A stretch of DNA of 59,687 bases from Bacillus nakamurai (GCF_001584325.1 NZ_LSAZ01000020.1:1-59687); one strand, 5' to 3'; positions 17,937 to 27,271 are shown, numbered from the stretch's first letter. Made by a program: numbers and translations. The notes: generated by a model not told the origin, from the sequence alone.

Positions 17937-18908
17937 ATGAACAGACACACTCAATATTCAATTGTCGTCCCGGTTTATAACGAAGAACTCGTCATTCAGA
18001 CAACCTATCAGCGTCTGAAAGAAGTGATGGATCAAACGAAAGAACACTATGAATTGATTTTTGTGAACGATGGAAGCCGAGACCGCAGTATTGAGATTTT
18101 AAGAGAACTCAGCCTTATGGACCCGAGAGTGAAAATTCTCGATTTTTCCAGAAACTTCGGGCACCAAATCGCGATTACCGCAGGCATGGATTACGCAGAG
18201 GGGAATGCAATCGTCGTCATTGACGCCGATTTGCAGGACCCTCCCGAATTAATCCTGGAGATGATTGAACAGTGGAAGGAAGGCTACGATGTGGTGTATG
18301 CCATCCGGACAAAACGAAAAGGCGAGACCTTTTTTAAGAAAAAGACGGCTTCTCTGTTTTATCGGCTGCTGCGGAGCGTGACTGATATTGACATCCCGAT
18401 TGATACCGGTGATTTCCGCCTGATGGACAGAAAAGTCTGTGATGAAATGAAAAAATTAAAAGAGAAAAATCCTTTTGTCAGAGGTCTCGTCAGCTGGGTC
18501 GGCTTTAAACAGACGTCTGTCCAATACGAACGTGACGAAAGGCTGGCGGGAGAAACGAAATACCCGCTTAAAAAGATGCTGAAGCTCTCAATGGACGGCA
18601 TTACAACGTTCTCCCATAAACCGCTCAAGGCTGCAAGCTATGCGGGAATGCTCATGTCAGGCGCAGGTTTTCTCTATATGTTTATCGTTTTATATATGAA
18701 ACTGTTTACAGACAGCACGATTACAGGCTGGTCATCCCTGATTGTGATACAGCTATTATTCAGCGGCATCGTCCTTCTGATTTTAGGAATGATCGGTGAA
18801 TACATCGGAAGAATTTATGACGAAGCAAAAGACCGCCCGCTTTATATCGTTCAAAAAGCGTACGGCATTAAAAATCAAAACATCTGCCGCGGCCAGCATA
18901 TGTCGTGA
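17937..18908 (+). CDS. ykcC: Bactoprenol glycosyltransferase YkcC (GT2)
   Basis: A 323-residue GtrB/DPM1-like GT2 enzyme. Residues 8-230 form the catalytic domain with VPVYNEE, the metal-binding DADLQDPP motif near residue 97 and a conserved RDERLAGETKYPLKK segment near residue 200. Two C-terminal membrane helices follow (about residues 232-255 and 265-290). It loads a sugar from a nucleotide donor onto undecaprenyl phosphate at the inner membrane face, giving the donor for YkcB. The operon ykcBC ends in a clear terminator. Sugar identity is unknown. Confidence 0.88.
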   Translation: MNRHTQYSIVVPVYNEELVIQTTYQRLKEVMDQTKEHYELIFVNDGSRDRSIEILRELSLMDPRVKILDFSRNFGHQIAITAGMDYAEGNAIVVIDADLQDPPELILEMIEQWKEGYDVVYAIRTKRKGETFFKKKTASLFYRLLRSVTDIDIPIDTGDFRLMDRKVCDEMKKLKEKNPFVRGLVSWVGFKQTSVQYERDERLAGETKYPLKKMLKLSMDGITTFSHKPLKAASYAGMLMSGAGFLYMFIVLYMKLFTDSTITGWSSLIVIQLLFSGIVLLILGMIGEYIGRIYDEAKDRPLYIVQKAYGIKNQNICRGQHMS

Positions 18909-18911
18909 GCC

Positions 18912-18946
18912 AAACACCCTGTCCGTTAGCGCACGGGGTGTTTTTT
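18912..18946 (+). terminator. Terminator after ykcC
   Basis: ACACCC (18914-18919) pairs with GGGTGT (18936-18941), followed by a run of T residues. Confidence 0.8.
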
Positions 18947-19055
18947 CGTTACGAAACACACTTGCCGTGAAGGAAAGGTGAGTTGAAAACCGATGCCGCT
19001 TCATACAGGCGAGCACTCATTGCCATTCAAAGAAGAAGCGGGTTTAACGCTCCAT

Positions 19056-19232
19056 TCAATTGCGTCTTGCCGGTGCTTTAAGCGAACGCATCAGCAAGAC
19101 AGTTCCTGTCATGTTTAATAAAATACTGGCAGCCAGTGTCATTCCCCAAGCAAAATCCTGCCGGGGGAGGTGAAGGCTGATCTGCAAAAATATGATGCCG
19201 GCCAATACCGGCAAAAGACCCTTGCTCTTCAT
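19056..19232 (-). CDS. Small two-helix membrane protein, unknown function
   Basis: This 58-residue protein starts at ATG 19232, ten bases after AAGGAGG. It has two hydrophobic helices (about residues 5-21 and 30-49) joined by a short loop (HLPRQDF), and a basic tail (RSLKAPARRN). I do not recognise the family. It reads toward ykcC and its terminator, and lies downstream of the htrA terminator on the same strand. Its translation signals and coherent membrane topology make it a credible gene despite the length. Confidence 0.6.
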   Translation of the reverse strand: MKSKGLLPVLAGIIFLQISLHLPRQDFAWGMTLAASILLNMTGTVLLMRSLKAPARRN

Positions 19233-19301
19233 CAGTATGTACCCTCCTTCATCGTTCAGAATGTTATACGGGGATGACAGGCTGAAAGTTTCGTTTTCTA
19301 T

Positions 19302-19335
19302 AAAAAACCCAAGGCCGTCACAGCAGCCTTGGGTT
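19302..19335 (-). terminator. Terminator after htrA
   Basis: ACCCAAGGC (19307-19315) pairs with GCCTTGGGT (19326-19334); on the minus strand it is followed by a T6 run. Confidence 0.82.
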
Positions 19336-19339
19336 CGTG

Positions 19340-20707
19340 TTAAGAAGGTGTTTCTTCTTTTTGATTCAGTTTGATTTTTTTCGTCATTTCTTTGCCGTTT
19401 CTGAGAATTTTCACTTCAACGGTGCTGCCGACCTTTGTATCCTTGTAAAGAATGTTGCGAAGCTCGCTTCCTGTGTCGGTTTCTTTGCCTTTTAAGCTGA
19501 TGATGATGTCTTCTGCTTTCAGTCCGGCTTTTGCGGCAGGCGAGCCTTGTGCGACTTCACGGATATAAACGCCTTTATCCAGCTGTTTGCCGAAGAGGCC
19601 GAGTGTGCCTTCCTGATAGTTTTGCGGCACTTGCTCCAAGTCTATCATGCTGACGCCGATATATGGCCGTTCTACCTGTCCTTTGGAAAGAAGCTCTTCG
19701 GCGATCGGTTTTACGTCGTTGCTTGGGATTGCAAAACCGATGCCTTCTACATCGTCCTCGCTGATTTTCATGCTGTTGATGCCGATGATTTTGCCGTCTG
19801 TATTCAATAGCGGCCCGCCGCTGTTGCCGGGATTGATAGCCGCGTCGGTTTGGATGACGTTAATGCTGGATTCTCCGGCTGATGTAGAAATGGAAACGGT
19901 TCTGTTTAAGCCGCTCACAATTCCTTGTGTCACGGTGCGCGAAAGGTCTTTTCCGAGCGGATCACCGATGGCGATGACCGATTCACCCGTTCTGAGAGCG
20001 GATGAGTTTCCGAAGCTCGCCACTTTTTTCACGTGTTTATCACTGATTTCTAAAACGGCTAAGTCCGTTAAAGAGTCTCTGCCGACAAGTTTGGCTGTTA
20101 CATCTGTGCCGTCGTACAATGACACTTTAAGAGAAGAGGCGCCTTCAACCACATGGTTGTTCGTAATGATATACGCTTTTCCGTTTGCTTTTTTGAAAAT
20201 GACCCCCGAGCCTGAGCCTGTTTCGGTATCATCACTTGATGAGCCGGAGCTTGAGTCAGAACCTGACCCGAAGCCGAACAGGGAATCAGAGCTGCTTTGC
20301 TGCTTTTGCAGGTTTGTGATGCCGACGATTGCCGGTGAGATGTCTTCTACCATATTCGAAATTTTTGCTGAATCTTTTGACGAGCTGTCTGACGCCGTTG
20401 TGTTTTTGGCGGAATCAGAAGACGTCTGTTTTGCGGTTACCGATGATGTTTCCTGCGCCGGCGCCGTACTTGCTGTGTCTTGAGATTGATGATCGCCAAG
20501 CGGCGTAAATGTATAAATTCCAAGGGCGAGCCCTCCGCCGATAACCCCGCCGAGGAGCGGCCTGAACCAGCCGAAGCTGCGTCTTTTCTTCTCCTCATCC
20601 TGTACGGTGTATCTGGCCGGATGCGGGTGCTGTTCAGGATTTTCTTTCACTAAAAGGACTTCCTGTTCTTTTTGGTCTGTCCGCTTTTCATCACGATAGT
20701 TATCCAT
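19340..20707 (-). CDS. htrA: Membrane-anchored serine protease HtrA
   Basis: A 455-residue quality-control protease. It has a cytoplasmic N-terminus, one transmembrane anchor (about residues 48-68), a Ser/Thr-rich linker, a trypsin-like domain with the catalytic triad His185 (TNNHVVEG), Asp215 (DLAVLE) and Ser296 (GNSGGP), and one C-terminal PDZ domain (from about residue 345). It degrades misfolded secreted proteins on the outer face of the membrane and is induced through CssRS. ATG 20707 gives the known N-terminus MDNYRDE. The linker is low in complexity, which is normal for the family. Confidence 0.93.
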   Translation of the reverse strand: MDNYRDEKRTDQKEQEVLLVKENPEQHPHPARYTVQDEEKKRRSFGWFRPLLGGVIGGGLALGIYTFTPLGDHQSQDTASTAPAQETSSVTAKQTSSDSAKNTTASDSSSKDSAKISNMVEDISPAIVGITNLQKQQSSSDSLFGFGSGSDSSSGSSSDDTETGSGSGVIFKKANGKAYIITNNHVVEGASSLKVSLYDGTDVTAKLVGRDSLTDLAVLEISDKHVKKVASFGNSSALRTGESVIAIGDPLGKDLSRTVTQGIVSGLNRTVSISTSAGESSINVIQTDAAINPGNSGGPLLNTDGKIIGINSMKISEDDVEGIGFAIPSNDVKPIAEELLSKGQVERPYIGVSMIDLEQVPQNYQEGTLGLFGKQLDKGVYIREVAQGSPAAKAGLKAEDIIISLKGKETDTGSELRNILYKDTKVGSTVEVKILRNGKEMTKKIKLNQKEETPS

Positions 20708-20813
20708 CATGTTCACTCCGTTTCTCTATTTCATCATAGCATGATTTGCCGATTATGACTGACTCCATCTTAAACAAAAAGTGTGGGATAATAATGAAAA
20801 GATTATGGGAAAT

Positions 20814-20821
20814 TGTGAAAA
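20814..20821 (-). promoter_or_regulatory. Candidate CssR-binding octamer upstream of htrA
   Basis: On the minus strand this is TTTTCACA, the octamer reported for CssR-controlled htrA-type promoters. A related inverted copy (TTCACA, 20832-20837) is nearby on the other strand. The site lies about 110 bp before the htrA start. No clean -10/-35 pair was assigned. Confidence 0.45.
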
Positions 20822-20886
20822 AATGCGGAGATTCACAAAAAGGGGTACACTGCTAAAGGAAGCTATGAACAGAAAGGAATGATGAG

Positions 20887-21705
20887 ATGGCCCGCATCGG
20901 TTTGGTAGGGTATGGCAGCATGGCGGAAATGATCGCTCTCCGTCTGCTGAGAGATCAACAGATTACGGAACATGATCTTTTTATTGATACGAGAACGAGA
21001 GGGGAGCGTCTGCAGGCGCTGCTTTCTGAATATCCTTCGGTACATGTTGATTCCCTTGAGGAGTGGGCTGAAACCTGCAGCCTGATTTTCATCTGCGTAC
21101 CTCCGCTGTATGTGCTGGAAACGAAGCAGCGCTTAGATTCATTCATAAATGAAAAGACGCATATTGTCTCCATTGCGGCCGGCGTGCCGTTACAGGCGCT
21201 TGAGGAAGGATCAGACACAGCCGTCAGCAGATATATTCCCGCATTGACGTCAGAAGTAAAAGCGGGCGTGTCGCTGATCGTTCACGGCGGCACGGTATCT
21301 TCGACCCAGAAAAACCATTTGAATGAGCGATTGTCAGCCTTTGGAACTGTAAGAGAAATTGAAGAGGACAATCTGGATGCCGCCAGTAATTTAACAAGCT
21401 CAGCACCGGGGTTGATCGCCGCCTTATTTGAGGAATTCGCACTGTCTGCCGTTAAAAACAGCCATTTATCAAAAGAGGAAGCTTTTGAATTTCTCGTACA
21501 CTCGCTGTACGGCACTGGAAAGCTTTTGCTGGAAAAGCAAATCACATTTCAGGAAACGTTAACGCGCGTAGCGACAAAAGGAGGCATAACAGGAGAAGGG
21601 GCTGATGTCATCCGCTCCGCTGCCCCGGCTATGTTTGATGAGGTATTTGAGAAAACGCTGGAAAAATACCGGAACCTTTCAGAAAACGTTAAATCCCGCA
21701 TGTAA
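20887..21705 (+). CDS. proG: Pyrroline-5-carboxylate reductase ProG
   Basis: A 272-residue NAD(P)H-binding reductase with the Rossmann motif GLVGYGSMAEM at residues 5-15 and the C-terminal dimerisation domain with the conserved GITGEGADVI segment near residue 238. It makes proline from pyrroline-5-carboxylate. B. subtilis has several paralogues, and this is the one between htrA and dppA. The ATG follows AAAGGAATGATGAG. It is transcribed toward dppA and separated from it by a modest hairpin and a separate promoter. Confidence 0.9.
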   Translation: MARIGLVGYGSMAEMIALRLLRDQQITEHDLFIDTRTRGERLQALLSEYPSVHVDSLEEWAETCSLIFICVPPLYVLETKQRLDSFINEKTHIVSIAAGVPLQALEEGSDTAVSRYIPALTSEVKAGVSLIVHGGTVSSTQKNHLNERLSAFGTVREIEEDNLDAASNLTSSAPGLIAALFEEFALSAVKNSHLSKEEAFEFLVHSLYGTGKLLLEKQITFQETLTRVATKGGITGEGADVIRSAAPAMFDEVFEKTLEKYRNLSENVKSRM

Positions 21706-21726
21706 ACATATGAGGGATTCTTTTTG
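21690..21726 (+). terminator. Probable terminator after proG
   Basis: AATCCCGCAT (21691-21700) pairs imperfectly with ATGAGGGATT (21710-21719), followed by CTTTTTG. The stem overlaps the last codons of proG. Confidence 0.55.
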
Positions 21727-21756
21727 ACAATAGTGAACGATAATCTACTGCTGATA

Positions 21757-21798
21757 TTGCATGTTTCGTTCTTTTTTAATATAATTTGTTAGAATATT
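21757..21798 (+). promoter_or_regulatory. dppA promoter with candidate CodY site
   Basis: TTGCAT (21757-21762) and a perfect TATAAT (21780-21785) are 17 bp apart. ATTTGTTAGAATATT (21784-21798) matches the CodY consensus at 11 of 15 positions and overlaps the -10 box and start site. CodY is known to repress dpp in B. subtilis when branched-chain amino acids and GTP are high. Confidence 0.7.
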
Positions 21799-21841
21799 CA
21801 TAATTTAATACCGGAATTTTAGATAAAAAAGGAGGCATTAT

Positions 21842-22666
21842 ATGAAACTGTATGTATCTGCAGACATGGAAGGGATTTCCGGCCTGCCGGACGAAACGTT
21901 TGTTAATTCCCGGATGCATAACTATGAGCGCGGCCGGGCCATCATGACGGAAGAAGCAAACTATTGCATTACAGCAGCGTTCAATAACGGCTGTACGGAA
22001 GTGCTTGTAAATGACAGCCATTCAAAAATGAATAATTTGCTCGCCGATAAGCTTCACCCCGAGGCTGAATTGATTACCGGGGATGTGAAGCCGTTTTCGA
22101 TGATGCAGGGGCTTGATGAATCATATACGGGCGCGATATTTATCGGCTATCATGCAAGAGCCTCGACACCCGGGGTCATGTCGCACAGTATGATTTTCGG
22201 CGTACGCCACTTTTACATAAACGATACGCCTGTCGGTGAACTGGGACTGAATGCCTATCTTGCCGGATATTACGATGTGCCGGTGATTATGGTTGCCGGA
22301 GATGACCGTGCCGCGAATGAAGCAGAGGATTTGATCCCTAATGTAACGACAGCCGCCGTGAAACAAACGATTTCAAGAACAGCGGTAAAATGTCTGTCAC
22401 CTGTAAAGGCGGGGCAGCTCCTGACGGAGAAAACAGCCTATGCGCTGAAACATAAGGATAAGGTCAAACCGCTTACGCCGCCGGACAGGCCCGTTTTAGG
22501 CATTGAGTTTGCCAACTATGGACAGGCTGAATGGGCGAATTTGATGCCGGGGGCTGAAATTGTTCCGGGCACCACAACCGTTCAATTTCAGGCAAAAGAT
22601 ATGCCGGAAGCCTACCAGGCCATGCTGGTCATGACAGAACTCGCCATGAGAACATCATTCTGTTAA
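21842..22666 (+). CDS. dppA: D-aminopeptidase DppA
   Basis: A 274-residue zinc enzyme that removes N-terminal D-amino acids from D-Ala-D-Ala and similar peptides. The binuclear zinc ligands are visible: Asp8 and Glu10 (SADMEGISG), His60 (NDSHSKMNNL), His104 (GYHARA) and Glu133 (GELGLNAYLAG). It is cytoplasmic and forms a ring-shaped decamer in the family. As the first gene of the dpp operon it acts on imported cell-wall peptides. A strong AAAAAAGGAGG precedes the ATG. Confidence 0.94.
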   Translation: MKLYVSADMEGISGLPDETFVNSRMHNYERGRAIMTEEANYCITAAFNNGCTEVLVNDSHSKMNNLLADKLHPEAELITGDVKPFSMMQGLDESYTGAIFIGYHARASTPGVMSHSMIFGVRHFYINDTPVGELGLNAYLAGYYDVPVIMVAGDDRAANEAEDLIPNVTTAAVKQTISRTAVKCLSPVKAGQLLTEKTAYALKHKDKVKPLTPPDRPVLGIEFANYGQAEWANLMPGAEIVPGTTTVQFQAKDMPEAYQAMLVMTELAMRTSFC

Positions 22667-22680
22667 AGGGGTGAACGGCT

Positions 22681-23607
22681 TTGGTACGGTATATCATCAA
22701 ACGTTTTATAGCAATGGCCATGACCGTTTTGGTCATCACCACCTTGACATTTGTCATGATGAAGGTGATACCCGGCTCGCCTTTTAACGAAGAGCGCGGC
22801 ACAAACGAAGCGGTTCAGCGAAATCTCGAATCCTACTATCATCTGAACGAACCTCTCATTATCCAATACACCATCTATCTAAAATCCATTCTCACATTTG
22901 ATTTCGGTCCTTCTATCAAAAAACCGTCAGACAGTGTAAACGATATGCTCGAACGCGGATTTCCCGTCTCCTTTGAGCTTGGCATGACCGCAATTGTCAT
23001 TGCCGTTATTTCGGGGCTCGCGCTCGGCATTACCGCCGCGCTCCGGCGAAACGGCTTTCTCGACTATGCGGCGATGAGCCTGGCTGTGCTCGGAATTTCG
23101 ATTCCCAACTTTATTATGGCAACGCTGTTAATCCAGCAATTTGCGGTCAATCTGAAATGGTTTCCCGCGGCTACCTGGACGAGTCCGATTCATATGGTGC
23201 TGCCGACCTTGGCGCTTGCCGTCGGCCCGATGGCGATTATCGCGAGGCTGACAAGGTCAAGCATGGCAGAGGTGCTTACCCAGGATTATATCCGGACCGC
23301 CAAAGCAAAAGGTCTTTCTCCTATGAAAATCATTATAAAACACGCATTGAAAAACGCGCTCATGCCCGTGATTACCGTGCTTGGCACGCTTGTTGCCAGT
23401 ATTTTAACGGGGAGTTTCGTTATAGAAAAAATCTTTGCCATTCCTGGAATGGGAAAATACTTCGTGGAAAGCATTAATCAGCGGGATTATCCCGTCATTA
23501 TGGGAACGACTGTTTTTTACAGCCTGATTCTGATTGTCATGCTGTTTTTAGTAGATTTGGCATACGGTCTGTTAGATCCGCGCATAAAACTTCATAAGAA
23601 AGGGTGA
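22681..23607 (+). CDS. dppB: Dipeptide ABC transporter permease DppB
   Basis: A 308-residue permease of the OppB type with six membrane segments, an N-terminal MVRYIIKRF start and the cytoplasmic EAA loop (TAKAKGLSPMKIIIKHALKNA) that contacts the ATPases. It starts at TTG 22681, seven bases after AAAGGGGTGA, 14 bp after dppA. The unusual start codon fits modest expression relative to DppA. With DppC it forms the membrane channel for di- and tripeptides. Confidence 0.93.
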   Translation: MVRYIIKRFIAMAMTVLVITTLTFVMMKVIPGSPFNEERGTNEAVQRNLESYYHLNEPLIIQYTIYLKSILTFDFGPSIKKPSDSVNDMLERGFPVSFELGMTAIVIAVISGLALGITAALRRNGFLDYAAMSLAVLGISIPNFIMATLLIQQFAVNLKWFPAATWTSPIHMVLPTLALAVGPMAIIARLTRSSMAEVLTQDYIRTAKAKGLSPMKIIIKHALKNALMPVITVLGTLVASILTGSFVIEKIFAIPGMGKYFVESINQRDYPVIMGTTVFYSLILIVMLFLVDLAYGLLDPRIKLHKKG

Positions 23608-23612
23608 ACGCT

Positions 23613-24563
23613 ATGACTCTCTCCGCAGAAACAGGGAAGCGCGCAGAAGTGCCTGATGAATGGTTTCAGCCGGCCGGTGAAACAAACGGAGAGGCTGAGT
23701 CCGTCAAACGTCCGAGTCTGTCATACACTCAGGATGCGTGGCGGCGGCTCAAAAAAAATAAATTAGCGATGGCCGGGCTTTTTATCCTGCTGTTTCTGTT
23801 TGTAATGGCGATTTTCGGCCCGCTGATTTCACCGCACAGTGTAACCCGCCAAACGCTTGCTGAGCAAAATCTCCCGCCGTCTTCGTCTCACTGGTTCGGA
23901 ACTGACGAGCTTGGCCGGGACGTGTTTACAAGAACATGGTACGGGGCGCGGATTTCTTTATTTGTAGGTGTGATGGCCGCTCTGATTGATTTTTTGATCG
24001 GCGTCATTTACGGAGGCATCGCCGGCTACAAAGGAGGCCGGACCGACAGCGTCATGATGCGTATCATTGAGGTTCTCTACGGACTGCCTTATCTGCTCGT
24101 TGTGATTCTGTTAATGGTGCTGATGGGCCCAGGCATCGGTTCGATTATTGTCGCTTTAACCGTCACCGGATGGGTCGGCATGGCGCGGATCGTCAGGGGG
24201 CAGGTGCTTAAGATGAAGCATGATGAGCATGTTCTCGCCTCAAAAACCTTCGGCGCGAAAACGTTTCGGATTATTAAGAAAAATCTTTTGCCGAATACGA
24301 TGGGGGCCATTATCGTGCAGATGACACTCACTGTTCCGGCGGCGATTTTTGCGGAATCATTTTTAAGTTTTCTCGGGCTCGGCATTCAGGCGCCGTTTGC
24401 CAGCTGGGGTGTGATGGCAAATGACGGCTTGCCGACGATTTTATCCGGCCATTGGTGGCGGCTGTTTTTTCCGGCCTTTTTCATTTCTTTGACGATGTAC
24501 GCCTTTAACGTGCTTGGCGACGGCTTGCAGGACGCGTTAGACCCTAAGCTGAGGAGGCAGTAG
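23613..24563 (+). CDS. dppC: Dipeptide ABC transporter permease DppC
   Basis: A 316-residue partner permease with an N-terminal cytoplasmic extension, six membrane segments and an EAA loop (LASKTFGAKTFRIIKKNLLPN). ATG 23613 is chosen over GTG 23604, which would overlap the dppB stop, because it lies at the right distance from AAAGGGTGA. It pairs with DppB. The stop codon is followed by dppD after two bases. Confidence 0.92.
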   Translation: MTLSAETGKRAEVPDEWFQPAGETNGEAESVKRPSLSYTQDAWRRLKKNKLAMAGLFILLFLFVMAIFGPLISPHSVTRQTLAEQNLPPSSSHWFGTDELGRDVFTRTWYGARISLFVGVMAALIDFLIGVIYGGIAGYKGGRTDSVMMRIIEVLYGLPYLLVVILLMVLMGPGIGSIIVALTVTGWVGMARIVRGQVLKMKHDEHVLASKTFGAKTFRIIKKNLLPNTMGAIIVQMTLTVPAAIFAESFLSFLGLGIQAPFASWGVMANDGLPTILSGHWWRLFFPAFFISLTMYAFNVLGDGLQDALDPKLRRQ

Positions 24564-24565
24564 TG

Positions 24566-25570
24566 ATGGCACATAAAGTCCTTTCCGTTCAAGACCTGCA
24601 TGTTACTTTTTCGACGTACGGCGGCACCGTTAAGGCCGTGAGGGGCGTCAGCTTTGATTTGTATAAAGGTGAAACGTTTGCGATCGTCGGCGAATCGGGC
24701 TGCGGAAAAAGTGTGACATCACAAACGGTGATGGGCCTTCTTCCAAAACATTCAGCAAAGATTGAATCCGGAAGCATACAGTTTAAACAGAAAGACCTTT
24801 GCAAATTGCCGGAACGGGAAATGCGGGGGATACGGGGGCGTGATATCTCGATGATCTTTCAAGATCCGATGACGGCGCTGAATCCCACCTTAACCGTAGG
24901 AGACCAGCTTTCAGAAGCGCTTCTGGAGCACCGGGCCATGACAAAAAAACAAGCCGAAGCCGAGGTGCTCTCCATGCTGGGACTGGTCGGCATTCCTGAT
25001 TCGAAGGCGCGGCTCAAGCAATATCCCCACCAGTTAAGCGGGGGCATGCGGCAGCGGATTGTCATCGCGATGGCTCTTATTTGCGAGCCGGAAATTATGA
25101 TCGCCGATGAACCGACAACAGCCCTTGATGTTACGATTCAAGCACAAATACTGGAATTGTTCAAGGAGATTCAAAGAAAAACAGGTGTATCTATTATTCT
25201 GATTACCCATGATCTCGGCGTTGTCGCCCAGGTTGCTGACAGGGTAGCGGTCATGTATGCGGGAAAAATGGCTGAAATCGGCACGAGGCACGATATCTTC
25301 TATCATCCGACGCATCCTTACACAAAAGGGCTGCTCCATTCTGTGCCGCGGCTGGATATGGAGGGTGATGAGCTTATGCCGATTGACGGCACGCCGCCTG
25401 ATTTGTTCGATCCTCCGGCGGGATGTCCGTTCGCGGCCCGCTGTCCGGACAGGATGATCGTCTGTGAGAAAGTATATCCGGAAACAACCGTCAAATCGAA
25501 AAGCCACACGGTAAATTGCTGGCTTCAGGACGAACGCGCAGATCGGCGCGTGCAAAAACAATTGACATAA
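24566..25570 (+). CDS. dppD: Dipeptide ABC transporter ATPase DppD
   Basis: A 334-residue ATPase with Walker A GESGCGKS (about residues 39-46), the Q-loop FQDPMTALNP, the ABC signature LSGGMRQR and Walker B MIADEPTTALD. The C-terminal oligopeptide-transporter extension (residues 240-320) contains four cysteines in the pattern PAGCPFAARCPDRMIVCEK .. CW, which bind an iron-sulfur cluster in relatives. The start after GAGGAGG gives a two-base gap from dppC. A second ATPase of this type is YkfD, downstream. Confidence 0.93.
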   Translation: MAHKVLSVQDLHVTFSTYGGTVKAVRGVSFDLYKGETFAIVGESGCGKSVTSQTVMGLLPKHSAKIESGSIQFKQKDLCKLPEREMRGIRGRDISMIFQDPMTALNPTLTVGDQLSEALLEHRAMTKKQAEAEVLSMLGLVGIPDSKARLKQYPHQLSGGMRQRIVIAMALICEPEIMIADEPTTALDVTIQAQILELFKEIQRKTGVSIILITHDLGVVAQVADRVAVMYAGKMAEIGTRHDIFYHPTHPYTKGLLHSVPRLDMEGDELMPIDGTPPDLFDPPAGCPFAARCPDRMIVCEKVYPETTVKSKSHTVNCWLQDERADRRVQKQLT

Positions 25571-25593
25571 GCAGAGGAAAAAGGGGGATTCAG

Positions 25594-27219
25594 ATGAAAA
25601 AGAGATGGGCGTTAGGAGTTGCGGCAGCGCTTTCGTTTGCCTTGATGGGCTGTACGGCGAATGAGCAGGCGGGGACGGAAGCTGGCGGAGGCAAAGCGAA
25701 GGAGCAGGGGAGTGAAACCGTGCTCCGGCTGAATAATGAAAATGAGCCGACCTCATTCGATCCTCCGATCGGATTTAATAATGTGTCGTGGCAGCCGCTG
25801 AACAACATTATGGAGGGGTTAACAAGGCTCGGAAAAGATAATAAGCCTGAACCTGCCATGGCAAAAAGCTGGAAGGTGTCTGATGATAAGCTGACATATA
25901 CCTTTACGATACGGGATGACGCCAAATGGACGAACGGCGATCCGGTCACAGCCGGCGACTTCGTGTATGCCTGGAAACGGATGCTTGATCCGAAAACGGG
26001 TGCACCCTCCGCTTTTCTCGGCTACATGATAAAAGGCGGAGAAGAATTTAACAGCGGAAAAGGCAAAAAAGAAGATGTAAAAGTCACCGCTAAAGATAAG
26101 AAAACGCTTGTCGTGACGCTGGCGGCCCCGCAAGATTATTTTCTGAGCGTGGTTTCCAATCCGGCGTATTTTCCGATTAATGAAAAGGTCGCCAAGGCTG
26201 ACCCGAAATGGTTCACTGAAGCGAAGACCTTCGTCGGGAACGGGCCGTTTAAATTGACGGAATGGAAGCATGACGACAGTATCACAATGGAAAAAAACGA
26301 TACGTACTGGGATAAAAAGACTGTCAAGCTTGATAAAGTCACGTGGGCGATGGTCAGTGACCGAAATACAGACTATCAGATGTTCCAGTCAGGAGAACTG
26401 GATACGTCATATGTTCCGGCCGAGCTGAGCGAGCAGCTGATGGGCCGGAAAAATGTCCGTACGTGGGATCAGGCCGGCCTGTATTTTTACCGTTTTAATG
26501 TGAAAATGGCGCCGTTTCAAAATGAAAAGATCAGAAAAGCGTTTGCGATGGCCATCGATCAAAAAGAAATCACCGACTATGTGACCAAAAACGGCGAAAA
26601 GCCGGCACATGCCTTTGTATCTCCGGGATTTACACAGCCTGACGGCAAAGATTTCCGCGAAGCGGGCGGAAGCTTATTAACTGCAAACGAAGGAGAGGCA
26701 AAGAAACTCTTGGAAAAGGGCATGGCAGAAGAGCATTATGACAAGCTGCCTGCCATTACACTGACATACAGCACAAAACCGGAGCATAAGAAAATAGCGG
26801 AAGCGATTCAGCAAAAGCTGAAAGGTGTGCTCGGTGTTGACGTCAAGCTTGCCAATATGGAATGGAACGTCTTTTTAGAGGAGCAGAAAGGGCTGAAATT
26901 CCAATTTTCACAAAGCTCATTTTTACCTGATTACGCAGATCCGATCAGCTTTCTCGAAGCATTCCAGACAGGAAATTCAATGAACCGCACAGGCTGGGGA
27001 AGCGCAGCTTACGACAGCTATATCAAACAGGTCCAACATGAAGCCGATGCGAAAAAACGCTTTGCGCTTATGCATAAGGCGGAAAAGCTGCTGATTAATG
27101 AAGCGCCTATCATTCCGATTTATTTTTACAACCAAGTCCATTTGCAGAACGAAAATGTGAAGGGCATTGTCCGCCATCCCGTCGGCTACATTGATTTAAA
27201 ATGGGCGGAAAAGTCCTGA
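25594..27219 (+). CDS. dppE: Dipeptide-binding lipoprotein DppE
   Basis: A 541-residue solute-binding protein (SBP_bac_5 family) with a lipoprotein signal: basic start MKKRW, hydrophobic core and lipobox LMGC with Cys22 as the lipidated residue. The mature part shows family motifs such as FTIRDDAKWTNGDPVTA and the C-terminal hinge region. It captures murein tripeptide-like or dipeptide ligands outside the cell and delivers them to DppBC. The start at 25594 has GGGGGA upstream; the frame further upstream overlaps dppD and is not used. Confidence 0.93.
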   Translation: MKKRWALGVAAALSFALMGCTANEQAGTEAGGGKAKEQGSETVLRLNNENEPTSFDPPIGFNNVSWQPLNNIMEGLTRLGKDNKPEPAMAKSWKVSDDKLTYTFTIRDDAKWTNGDPVTAGDFVYAWKRMLDPKTGAPSAFLGYMIKGGEEFNSGKGKKEDVKVTAKDKKTLVVTLAAPQDYFLSVVSNPAYFPINEKVAKADPKWFTEAKTFVGNGPFKLTEWKHDDSITMEKNDTYWDKKTVKLDKVTWAMVSDRNTDYQMFQSGELDTSYVPAELSEQLMGRKNVRTWDQAGLYFYRFNVKMAPFQNEKIRKAFAMAIDQKEITDYVTKNGEKPAHAFVSPGFTQPDGKDFREAGGSLLTANEGEAKKLLEKGMAEEHYDKLPAITLTYSTKPEHKKIAEAIQQKLKGVLGVDVKLANMEWNVFLEEQKGLKFQFSQSSFLPDYADPISFLEAFQTGNSMNRTGWGSAAYDSYIKQVQHEADAKKRFALMHKAEKLLINEAPIIPIYFYNQVHLQNENVKGIVRHPVGYIDLKWAEKS

Positions 27220-27234
27220 TGTTGAATTGAAACC

Positions 27235-27271
27235 ATACTGCTCTTTTGCCGGCAAAGGAGCGGTATTTTTT
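27235..27271 (+). terminator. Strong intra-operon terminator between dppE and ykfA
   Basis: ATACTGCTCTTTTGCC (27235-27250) pairs almost completely with GGCAAAGGAGCGGTAT (27251-27266), followed by T6. Expression of the ykf genes would therefore depend on readthrough or on a separate promoter. A second small palindrome (TCACTTTC .. GAAAGTGA, 27271-27288) follows directly. Confidence 0.85.

Noticed and set aside
19647..20483. Long open frame of 278 codons on the plus strand inside htrA
   Set aside because: It is antisense to the well-supported htrA gene, has no ribosome binding site and reads as a codon-bias shadow.
25034..25756. Long minus-strand frame of 240 codons across dppD and dppE
   Set aside because: It is antisense to two clear genes, without a recognisable domain or start signal.
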